A DNA stretch of 64,000 nt from Annona cherimola (taxonomy: Eukaryota > Streptophyta > Magnoliopsida > Magnoliales > Annonaceae), in contig CM059973.1 in the NCBI GenBank assembly GCA_030490835.1, forward strand, positions 87,441,641-87,505,640, in the 5' to 3' direction. Shown here piece after piece: positions 25,755-36,369 of this stretch (the first letter of the stretch is position 1; each line of letters opens with the position of its first letter). A program made the translations under genes and the position numbers. The notes under the pieces are model-generated. The model saw nothing but the letters and a program-made list of their open reading frames with translations, was not told where the DNA came from and ran no database searches.

Positions 25755-26085
25755 AAATGCACTATGGTGCTCTTACTTTTCAGTGCACTCGAGTGTATTT
25801 AACTTTTTTTAAATTTTTTTTTCATAAAACTGTTAATTTAAGTATATTTAACACGCGTATCAATTTTTATCATTTTTGTAGATTTTTATATATTTTTTGA
25901 ATTTTTTAAATTAGTGGTATTTTCGTAATTTAAAATTACTAAATGCTATTATTTTTAAAAATCCAAAAAAATCTAAAAATGATAAAAATTAATATATATG
26001 TTAAATCTACTTAAATTAATAATTACATAAAAAATTTTAAAATATTTAAAAAATAAGTATTTGCACTCGGCAACCTAAGTGCACC
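25755..26085. mobile_element. Palindromic MITE-like element, 'TGCACTCGAGTGCA' family
   Basis: The left end has GTGCACTCGAGTGTATTTAAC and the right end has TTTGCACTCGGCAACC. The centre AATTAGTGGTATTTTCGTAA is partly inverted. It is a member of the same family as the 24.35 kb copy, 1.4 kb away. Confidence 0.55.
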
Positions 26086-26089
26086 TTGG

Positions 26090-26226
26090 CCAAAGAAGGA
26101 AGGCAGGTGATCTGGAACTTGCCGCCACCACTCGATGTATCGATCGTACTTTCCACGCCAGACATTGACAATGAATGTGTAAGATCTCCCGAGAGCCATC
26201 ATTGCAAGAAGCTGGTTCCTCATCAT
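26090..26226 (-). other. Unrecognised, protein-like open frame
   Basis: On the minus strand a frame beginning MMRNQLLAMMALGRS continues as TFIVNVWRGKYDRYIEWWRQ and VPDHLPSFFGQG, then runs into the palindromic MITE. Amino-acid use (W, R, Y, P) is unlike the AT-driven frames around it and the local GC is higher, so it may be a stranded exon or gene fragment. I cannot name a family. An in-frame stop lies a few codons upstream of the methionines. Confidence 0.25.
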
Positions 26227-27894
26227 GGGGGGAACGCATGCTTAGCCAATGCCTGCAGCAGCAGCAGCATTTATATGTATAATAGATACATGGAGAGGCC
26301 TGACATAAGCCTCACTAACGTCCATTCATGGACCAAAATTCCAACAACCTTCTACCAGTGAATCATGCCATACACTGACTGAAAACTTTTCCATGAAACA
26401 CCCCCCAGCTTCATGGGCTCCCCAGGCCCCAGCTTTCTAGCTACTTCCGGTTGCCCATTTACTCACCTCTCCCATCTGCACATGCCCATCCGTCAAACCA
26501 CGCTTCATCGGATAGCCTCATTAAGGAAAATTTTGTCTTATTTTGCAAATTTGAATGGTCAACATATATACCTTATAACTGTTCATGAGCTTTGATATTA
26601 GTTGTTCGTTGCTTATAAGAAAACTTTAAATACTATCCTCAGATGTGATATTTTTCCACACTTATTATTGTTTACTCAACTCTATTTACAACCCATGGAG
26701 AATAATCTAACAAAGAACTTAAATTTCCAAGTAACCATTGAATCAAAGTTGACTATCTCCATGTAAATTACTATTTAGAGGTGGTATATTGCATTTAATG
26801 ATTTTGCAAAATTTTAACTGACAATTTATGATTTCGTACATTCACACTGAGTGAAAATATTTTCTAAACATAGATCTTTTAAGATTTTTACTCCATAATT
26901 ATTGATTTTTATACTAAAATCTTACGAAATTATTTTATAAAAAGGTTTTTTAAAATCGCGGAAAACTTTGATTTGACAAAGTTTGGACTTAGGTGTTTGG
27001 CTAATAAATATAATCCAAATTACTGGAAAAAGTAGAAAAGAAGTAAAAAAAAAAATTTGAAATTGCATCAACATAATCATACGAGTTATATACAGCAGTT
27101 CAAAATTTTGATTTAATTACTTTTCTCATGGGAAAAAAAAGGAGCTCTGCTAAAAGCATCTCAGTATGAGAATATTGGCCACTTAAAGGGTGCAAAATAG
27201 GAAAGAGAGTTGATTTTTGAGCTTCTTTTTATCTTTGTTAGTCAACGCAATACGTTGGAGCGATGGTGCTTGCAGCACTGGTAACAACCCACAGGAGTTG
27301 CTGTTGCTGATAATTAACAAAATATTATCCGGATGTATGCTTTGGATTCCATCTTTTCTTATCTTTTGCCTTCAGTTAGACGTGGCAAGAGACTGTTGGC
27401 CGCTCCAAGTCACTGGAAGATCCTTCCCAGTGCTTATAGTAGGTATATATGATCAGTAGAACCACCTCAACAAGTACACTATATAACAGAAGTTCTCAAT
27501 TTCTTATAAGCCATCTTTTTGCAGCAAAGTTTAAATTTTGGCTGCATTCAATACTATAATTAAGCAAAAAATAAAATACAACTAACAACAAAATAATATT
27601 TATTATTTGCAGTCAAATATAAATAATTGTAAATAAAATTAAATTTAGCCGCATTTGACTAGGTTAAGCGGCTAAATACTTATTTGCCGCACATTCATAT
27701 AGATGTAATCATAAAGCTAGCTGTATTATTTCATAAAAAAAGCTTCCTGTATTAATAGACATTGTTGTGTACGGGCAACTGTAGCAATAAATACTGTGTA
27801 ACAGTTTGTAGAAGCCCTCTTTAGTTTTATATTCAAAATCCTAATTAAGAGCACTAATTTCCTTTTTTGAAGCGATATTTGTACCTTATATTTT

Positions 27895-28095
27895 AATTCA
27901 TCTTACAATCAAGTCTTAAGAAATTCTTACAAATGTCAATGGGGAGACCATAAACTCACAAATATCAAGAAGAGAGACAATATACTCCCGAATATTATAA
28001 GTGAGACAAAGCTCACACACCGAGTTTTGAACCCGGTCTCTTACCTAAGAGGACATGTCTTCTGCCACCTGCGCTAGTCGCAGGTGGTTAATTTC
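27895..28095 (-). mobile_element. tRNA-derived SINE
   Basis: Read on the minus strand: A box TAGCGCAGGTGG at the head, B box GGGTTCAAAACTC about 35 bases on. The body contains 'cttgatatttgtgag' and 'gacatttgtaagaatttctt'. The same body follows a different head near 56.2 kb. This is the clearest SINE in the window. Confidence 0.6.
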
Positions 28096-29034
28096 CTTCT
28101 TTGAATATGTGTCTCTCTACGAGTCTAGTAATTGTAGGGGCAGAATGCCAAAAACAATATTGATGTTTGAAAGGTATGGTTCAAAGTGCCTAGTTTCATA
28201 ACTCTAAACTTACCCTCGATGTGTTATTGCTTAGTGCTAACTCCAACAAGGAAAATTAAAGATCTCCCATATATAATTAATCAAATGAGTTATATATTAA
28301 TAATGTCTTAGGCTCAGTCCCACTTTAAAACTGTAGAACCGTGATGATTGAAGATGAAAAAGACCTTAAATCTTTTCTTCTCTTGTTTCAACCCTTCAAC
28401 CTCATCCATTAAATATAATGTTGAAGTATGCATTATATGGTAATCTTAGGGGAATTCATTGTTGGGCTTATTCGACGCACATGCAAGGTCCCAAGAGGCA
28501 TTCCCTTCAATAAATATGGGAAACTTAGAACTGCAACTTGAGTACAGTATATTCAAAACCCCAACTTGAATTAGCTCAATTTCTAGCAAGGAAGGTCCGC
28601 TCTTCTTATAGGACGCATATCAACTCTAATCATAGAAATAGGATTGGTGTGTCTTTCGGGGGACAACTATATGATCCAATCCACGATTACTTTATTCTGT
28701 TTAAGAAGAGAATAAGTGGATGAAATAATACGTATGATCATCACAAAAATTAAGGGTAATTACAATATGAAAATAAATGATTAGTAGTTAGCTTAGGATT
28801 CCATATATATGGTCATAATACGCTCCTAATTTTTCATTGACAAGGGCACTATAGGCTATTAGCACTATGGTTAACCATGATAGCAATTTGAATTCACAAG
28901 CAAGTAGCTGGAATGCATGAATTTGTGAGAGCCTATGTTGGCCTAATCCATATCAAAGGTACAACTTTGGTAGGTTGCTCATGGATACCCACCTAACCGA
29001 CCTACTTCGGAGTAAATTATGTTTAAAAAAATAC

Positions 29035-29305
29035 TCATAGAGTCTATTTGACATGAGATTAAAAAAAAAGTAGAAAAATTATGGAAAAAAGGGAGATAAA
29101 TATAGTATGACAAAGATAATGATTAATAGTAAATAGAAAAGATAAAGTAAATTATGTAATTGGATGTAAAGATGTGCAAAATAATTGGAATGTAGAGATG
29201 ATAAGAAAAAATAGAATAGTTAAATAGTTAAAATGTTAAATTATATTAAAAAGTGTGTAGGAAAGAGTGAAAAAAAATTATTTACTTTCTACTCGACAAA
29301 GCCTA
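29035..29305. mobile_element. MITE-like repeat, 'GTGTGTTT' family, inverted
   Basis: The reverse complement matches the family body: 'agtaaatagaaaagataaag' and TAAATAGTTAAAATGTTAAAT are inverted counterparts of phrases in the 5.0 and 11.7 kb copies. Ends are eroded. Confidence 0.4.
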
Positions 29306-30174
29306 GTAGGGTAAAAAATTTTCTTATGTTTATAATTAGGGTAGGGTAAAAAATTTGCTTATGTTTACAATTAAGATAAGGTAGATTTTATAAACTAGGT
29401 ATCTGAAATAAGTCTGTACGGATATCCTGTGTTGCAGGACAATAGATTGTCACATGTATTATTATCTGTGTAGACCACACTTCTATTTACATAGCTCAAA
29501 TCTATTTTTAATTTTCCAAGCTCCCAATAAGGATCTCTCTTTTCCTCACTCGTACTCTTCCTAATCTCTAATTTTTTATTTTCATGAAAAATGACTTGAT
29601 TGCTTCAAGGTTATTTCTAGATTAAATATCTTCTATGAAAGGGATTGAATCGGCACAACTTTAATTCACATGAGTGAGATAAAATCGAATACGTATGGAA
29701 CTGTGTTACAAGAAATTTAACTTCATTCTGCCAATTTTTTGTTGTAAACATTAACAAATTTTCCTATAAATGTCATTTTGTTGCAAATATTTTGTGACGT
29801 TTACTTATTTACAATGAAATTATTTTATTAATTAGTTACAAATACTTGTACTTATGTGTTTTAGCAATAAAAATTCTCTTATAAATGACTATTGGATGCA
29901 AATAATAAAGTTCCTTACTTGCAATTGCTATATGCAACAACATGTTCATTGCGTATAATGAAGGTACAATTTTTTTTTAGTGATGATTTGTTACAAATAA
30001 TTAGTGGCTGAAATTAAAAACCTTTAATGTACCAAGAAGATAAGGTGGAGATTTTATAAACAGGGTGTAGAGTATAGATAAGATAAAACTATAATTAAAA
30101 CTGAGTTACAATTGCATTACTAGTCTATATGAGTAAAACGTATACTATGTAGTTGTTTTCTATATATAAAAAAA

Positions 30175-30575
30175 AGTGATCCTATTAGCTCAAGCTAACC
30201 AAATACATTGCTTTTAGTTTACCTTAAAAAATTCATTTACAACAACTTTTTTTATTTTTTTCCTCACACACTTATTTATATAAGTGTACTTAACATATAA
30301 ACCAAGTTTTATAATTTTGGATATGTTTATATTTTTTTTTAAGATTTTTAAATATCTATGCGTATATATGTGTTTAAAATATCCTTCTCTTTAAAAAATT
30401 TTAAAAATATATACACATATCTAAAATGATAAAATTTGATTTATATATTAAATATATTTAAATAAACTAGTGTTTGAAGAAAAATGCAAAAAAAAATTGT
30501 TGTAAATAAGTTTTTCAATGTGGGTTAAGCGGGACATTTGCTTAGCCAAAGCTAATAGAATCATTCCTCATATAA
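30175..30575. mobile_element. MITE-like inverted repeat, 'GGCTAAGCAAATG' family
   Basis: The left end GATCCTATTAGCTCAAGCTA pairs with the right end GCTTAGCCAAAGCTAATAGA. Inner phrases (AAGTGTACTTAACATATAAA and TATTAAATATATTTAAAT) are also inverted. It ends 18 bases before the hAT element. Confidence 0.6.
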
Positions 30576-30592
30576 AAGAGGAGTGTTTTGAG

Positions 30593-31740
30593 TAGGGGTG
30601 TTAACGGATCAGGTTGAATGGGTCGGAGCTTAATTCTAATCCTAATCCTAACCCATTTAATATATCTCAACCCTAATCCGTTTATTAACTCATCTAAAAA
30701 ACTTCAACCCTAACCCATTTACAACTCATTTAATAAACGGGTTAACAGGTTGTGTTTATTATTAATTTTAATGCTAAAAACCTTCAATAAAGTCTATAAA
30801 ATTAAATAAATTAAATAACTCGAAGTTAACATACCTGATCTGCCGAGTCTTCGTGCATGCGGCGCCGCAGATCTGAAGGTCGCGGCGTGCCGATGTCTGT
30901 CGAGTCTTCATGCGTGTGACAGTAGATTGAAGGTCGTAGTGGTTGTCGACTGCTGACGTATGTCGAGTGTCGAATATGACTCTCATTCCTTTGTAGTTTA
31001 CAAGCAAGCCCTTCGACGACTCAACGGACCGGAGAGGTACATAATGGTGAGAGGAGGAGGCGAGCTAGCCTTTCTAGTGGCGAGTAAGAGAAGAAAGAAG
31101 ATAAGAGAGTAACAGAAGAAATGAGAGAAGAGAGAAAGGGCGATGAAGAGAGTCAGCACAATCCACGAATCGACACCGGAGCAAGCATGGGAGAAAAGGG
31201 AGAAAATGAGTGGGCAAGGGAGACACTCTATGCCCTTGAAGAATGCTCTGGTTGATGTAACTACAGCATTAAATGCGATTCATTTATTTGCATGTGGTTT
31301 TGTTGATAGTGCAGTGCAGCGCAATTATCATGAGTTGTTGAGTGGGGGAGTCAAAAGCAATTGGTTCTTTTGTAGAAGGGGTTCCAACTCTGAAATATGG
31401 TTGTGCGTGCAGCGGCAAATCCAAGGAAACTTCAGATCTTAGTTTAGGTTGCGATTGCAGAAGTCAACATCATGCGCAAGCACTGGGCGAGACAGAGTGC
31501 CGAGAGCGGGAAGCCAGGACCGACTAAATTTATATATATATAATTATATTTAATATATTATAAATGGGTTATACGGGTTGGACGGGTTGCAAAGTCTCAA
31601 CCCTAATCCGTTTATTTAATTAAATAGTGAAATGGGTTGGCGGATCATAACCCATTTATTCAAAAATCCTAACCCAAATTCATTTATTAACGGTTTGGAC
31701 AAGCGGGTTGACGGGTTGACCATGACCATTAACACCCCTA
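30593..31740. mobile_element. Non-autonomous hAT-type DNA transposon (1148 bp)
   Basis: The element begins TAGGGGTGTTAA and ends TTAACACCCCTA. It is flanked on both sides by the identical 8-base sequence GTTTTGAG (30585-30592 and 31741-31748). An 8-bp duplication with TA.GG ends is the hAT signature. Subterminal regions are rich in GGGTTG and AACCC(T/A) motifs, as expected for transposase binding. No transposase is encoded. The GC-richer inside (30.83-31.5 kb) holds a frame (31143-31442) without recognisable homology, and a diverged 60-odd-base duplication beginning GCCGAGTCTTCGTGC / GTCGAGTCTTCATGC. Confidence 0.9.
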
Positions 31741-33639
31741 GTTTTGAGCATGTTACAACATTTGCAAAATTTACATACATACTTACAAGATTTGCCATTT
31801 TCAAACATAACGAAAATAGCTCTGTAAAAAAATGAAAAATACAAGAATGTACTTTGAGAATATCAAAAAATTTATTTTAAAAAAATATTAATCACATTCA
31901 ATGGATTTTTTGCTTTAATGCGAGGAACATTGGTAAAAAAAATAGTATTTTACATATAGTGCTCAATATTTTAAATTTTTTTATATTTTCAAAATATATC
32001 CTTGTGTTTTCATTTTTTCTTCATGAAGTAGTTTTATCATTTTTGAAAAGTATCTAGGGTTTATAGGTATGGATGCAAAAATTTGTTAAAATATTTATTT
32101 TTATTTAAAAATGTTGAGATGGTTAGATCAAACAGCATAAAAATTTACATATGTCTACTGCGCGGTGAAAAAAGCCCTAAACCTAAAACTTGTACCAAAA
32201 AAACCTTAAACCTACGGCAACTAATTAAACTAATTAAATCCCATTGTGGAAGTTTCTAGTCGGGAATTTATATTTATATGCTGGGAAGAATTGATTATTT
32301 TCATCCGATGATCCTCCTCAAAAATCTCTATATGTAATAATCAAGATGATTATCATTTAGTGATAATTAAGCTGAGTTATTCGTGCGTCGCTTGATCGGC
32401 CATGAATGAGGTGCGTGCGCGACAACACGGTGGATCATAATGGAGTTTTCTTTCTTCTTAATTTTATGACTTTTCTTTTCTTCCCTGTTTTTCTTTGATT
32501 GAAAAGCATCAGGGTCTGAGGCCAAAGGTGAGGTTAAAGGAATTCACGAAATGATGAATGGACAGCTGGGGCTTAACTGCTTAAGTACTTTGTTTCTTTT
32601 TGCGAAATTGTTTTTAGTTTAACCAGATACAGTTTTTCGAATTTGATCTAATTGTGCTTAATTTGTGTTCTCAACCCAACAAAAACACTATGCGAAGCTA
32701 GCTAGCTAAGTCTGTCAATTTAACTAATAGTATGAAAATTGATTGTAGCTATCCCAATGACACAGCTTCCTTTCTGGGATTTTTATGGAATTCTGCCTAA
32801 CATAGATTTTACGTGTTTCTTTTATTTTCTTTTCCTTTTCAAGACTGTTACACTAGCAAATTAAATCAACCCGACAGAGTTGTATCATTAAAAAATAATA
32901 ATAATAAATCAACCGGACAACGGAGAGATGTTGAACCGTTCCGATCAATCAGAAAAACAATGCAACTTCTAGTAGCAAAATGATTGTGGAAAGCAGCTAG
33001 CACCAAAGCACCATGAACGGTCAGGGTCGATTTGGAATTTTTAAGTTAATTCCTGCCTTCCATGTTCTTCTGGAGGATTGCCCACCTCATAATGCTGTAG
33101 GATTTTTAAAGTCATGAACTGATTAAAACCTTCCAGGTCAGATTATTTTAATCCGCCACAATAAATGGTATTCACTTGCCCCACCATATGCATTCATTTG
33201 TGGATTAAAATGATTTTTCAGTGGCAAGGAAAATATCTAGTCCATTGACTTTTCAAATAAATACATATATATTTTTTGATTGTTTTTGTTTATTAAAAAT
33301 ATAGTAATATCGATCTGAAATTTTAACTTCTCTCCACCTGTTTATTTAATTACATGCATAAATCCTCGCGTTGGGAAGTCCGTAGGAGGAGAAACATCTC
33401 AAACAGCAGCATCGTTTTGTCTTTATTTATATTGAGAGGTATGATTATATATAACATATTGCACATATGCTTAAGTTATAATAGTCATTTTTAATTTTAA
33501 TTTTAATTTTATTTTATTTTATTTTATTTTTTCTTTATAAACATATTTTCCTAAATGTATTTAATCTATCTACCAAGCTTTACTATTTCGCAATACTTTT
33601 ATATATTTATTTTTTATTTTTAAAAATAAAATTTTTTAA

Positions 33640-34620
33640 GGGGCAAAAAATGACTTGTATCTTAGATAGTTTATATTTTGAAAAATAAATTTAAAATTAA
33701 TATTTATATCAAACTATTTTATTACATTGATTTTGTATTATTTTTAGATGGGGCCTATATACATCCAGTTTGGACGAAAATTGGTATGCTAATAAAAAAG
33801 TTAATTCTAAATATAATTGGGAGAGTATATATATATTTAATGATCATGTCAGACCCATTTTGAGTCAAATGCACCTTAACTTATGGTGCATTGACATGCA
33901 CTAGAACATATCTCTATATATGCCTATATATATATGAGTTATGATACTGTGCAATCCATTGGATGATGCGTTACATATATATTAGAGTGTTATGATACTT
34001 GATATAATCATTTATCCATATAAAAATCATATTCTAAATGATCTAGATGTTGAAAATACCACTTTAAAATTGATATTTAAGTCAAACATTTTTATTGTAT
34101 TGATTTTGATCTATTTTAATATGGGATCCATATACATGTTAAATTTGGATGAAAATTGATATGCTAATCAAATTAATAATTCTAAATATAATAGATAAGG
34201 TAAATTTTCTATTTACGATCACATGGGGCTCACAGTGTATGGACTGCATGGTATAGTTGCATGCACTGCAATAATTTTCTAAAATATATATATGGAAAAT
34301 ATTTAAGTGTAGACGGAATACAATATAATTACGATGGAGACAGATGGGCTCCGCATATATTAAAATTAATATTTACTCTACTCATTGTATTTAGAATTAT
34401 TTATTTTAATATCATACAAATTTTCATTCAAATATAGCATATGTATATGCCCCATCTTAAAATGTTATAAAATTAAGTAATAAAATAATTTAATCTAAAT
34501 ATTAATTTTAAAATAATATTTTCAATATCTAAACTAAGTACGTTATTTATACAGACGAATGATTATTAAAGATTTTTTAACATTCTAATATATTTGGCAA
34601 CTCGTTTTGCAACCATGGAT
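33640..34620. mobile_element. Cluster of three 'GGGCCCCAT' MITE copies
   Basis: Copies lie at about 33640-33900, 33945-34265 and 34290-34620. The middle one has ends GATACTGTGCAATCCATTGG and CATGGTATAGTTGCATGCAC. It also has inner phrases GATGAAAATTGATATGCTAA and 'ttctaaatataatagat'. The third is mostly inverted relative to it. Limits are approximate. Confidence 0.55.
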
Positions 34621-35939
34621 ATGACGCAGTATAAATATCTACACAGGATGGATTGTCTGTGCAAAGCATCTGAACAAAGAACGGTCAAAATCGTAGCGCA
34701 CTTTGCCTCAGGTCTGAATCTAAACACTGGCGATCGATATTGAAATTACCACCGCCCCACCGCCATTTAATTTCCCATTTCTCGTCGTGAATGCTCAGCC
34801 TCTATTACAACCGCCCATCAAATACCAACCTCCGTGTTGAAGCTATACTGTCCGTACATATATAATTCTGCCTAGGATCCGTTTGCTTCGATAATTCAGT
34901 TTCGGAGCACACCAAAGTCCAGTCAAATGAATTATAATTCTCTGTCCATGTTTAGGTAGTCCTCATCATCTAACCAACAAATTAAACCAACGACAATTAA
35001 ATTACGAATATTAGCTTCCGTTTAGTAAGAGATTAAAAAAAGAAAGAAAGAAAAAGTTTTGGACTCTTTTTTATACAACTTTTAATATGATTTTACATCT
35101 TAACTTTCTATTTGCCACTCTTCCTACTTTTTTGTATTATTATTTTTATATTTCAGTCGTTTTTTTTTATCTTTGTATATAAATACTTTGCTGTTATTCT
35201 TAATTATTACAGCTATCATATTATTATCTTCTTACCTTTTTACAAAATTTTCCCATTTTTTCTTTTTACCAAAATAACCTTAAAGTGACATGTTAAGGAC
35301 AAGGATGGAGAATTGAATAGGATGATTGGAAAGCAGCTTAGAAGTAGCTACTTAATTCCCTACCAATTATATCACTCATCAGGGATGTAATTAGCTCTTC
35401 ATTTTTCCTTGACATTCTTCCATGCAAGCAATAGGAAAGGATAGCCTAAATTAATCAAACATCTTAGGTCGTCTCCAAAGTCGATAGTGAGTTTTAACAA
35501 TATATATTAATCTAAATGGATAGATCTTCAGTTTGTAATTAAATATTTCATGTTCTAACATATTCTAATTTAATTTTAATAATGTTAAAAAAATTTTATG
35601 TAGTTCATTTAATTAACGTTGAGTCGATTAGTTGAACTTGTTCGACCCATTAGTCTACCACAAAAGTAAAGTCTATATCTCCTGAATAAAGCTCAAGATT
35701 CTGTAACTTTACTTCATATTAAAAGGATACTTCTTTCTTTCAAGACTGGCTTATGTCGTTCTAGTGCAAAATCATTTTATTCACAAACTACTGTAGCCAA
35801 AGAAATATTGCCATCAAAACCCATTAATTTCAGCCCAAATTTGAAGTTAGTTTAATAAATTTAGAATTAGAGATAAGATTTTATTAGTAAATTAAGTTGG
35901 ATTAGTGATGAGATTGGAGTTTTAAAGGTAAAATCAAGA

Positions 35940-36060
35940 TTAGGGTGCACACATGAGCAGGGGCATAGCCGAACTAGCAATGCTCTTCCTTATTTCTATG
36001 ACATCTGGATTTTGAATCCTAGTTTCGTGAGTTTGTCTTCTATTTTTTGAGCAACATCTC
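35940..36060 (+). mobile_element. tRNA-derived SINE-like head
   Basis: The A-box-like TAGCCGAACTAGCA and B-box-like GATTTTGAATCCT are spaced as in tRNA-derived SINEs. The body after it is short and AT-rich. Confidence 0.4.
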
Positions 36061-36308
36061 TTGTCATTTTTTTGATAATTAAAATTTTCTTATAAAAGAT
36101 TAAGATTTGGTGATTTTTCAAACACATTAAAGAAAAACTTTGTTGTAACATATGTTATTTACAACTAAATTTTACATTGCGTACCGCCATTTATATTTGC
36201 AACAAATAATAATGGCCATTTGACTATAGATAATATTGAATTTGTCTGACCGTTTATTTTTTTCGATTGGTAGTCCGACTGTTTTTTTTTTTAATTAAAG
36301 TCCGACTG

Positions 36309-36314
36309 TTTATT
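36309..36314 (-). terminator. Candidate poly(A) signal of SABATH gene 2
   Basis: Read on the minus strand, AATAAA lies 56 bases past the stop codon at 36370. Position and sequence fit a plant near-upstream element. It is a consensus match only. Confidence 0.4.
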
Positions 36315-36369
36315 TGACTACAAATAATATTAAAATTTGACTACAGATAGTGTTGCCTAACAGCTCGTT

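Larger units (their letters stand above)
23400..30592. other. Gene-free stretch between SABATH promoter and hAT element
   Basis: No confident exon is visible. It holds palindromic MITEs at 24.35 and 25.75 kb, GTGTGTTT-family relatives, a SINE at 27.9 kb and a MITE at 30.2 kb. Two GC-richer islands (26.09-26.55 and 27.24-27.45 kb) contain open frames I cannot assign. Confidence 0.55.
31749..36308. other. Gene-free stretch downstream of SABATH gene 2
   Basis: I see no exon here. The stretch contains the MITE cluster at 33.64-34.62 kb and a SINE head at 35.95 kb. The rest is AT-rich sequence with no structure I can assign. Confidence 0.55.

Noticed and set aside
28028..28087. A true tRNA gene on the minus strand
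   Set aside because: A and B boxes are present, but no cloverleaf or CCA-adjacent acceptor stem can be formed and the sequence continues into a SINE body.
31143..31442. 99-residue frame in the hAT element as a transposase
   Set aside because: It is far too short and has no hAT dimerisation or catalytic motifs.
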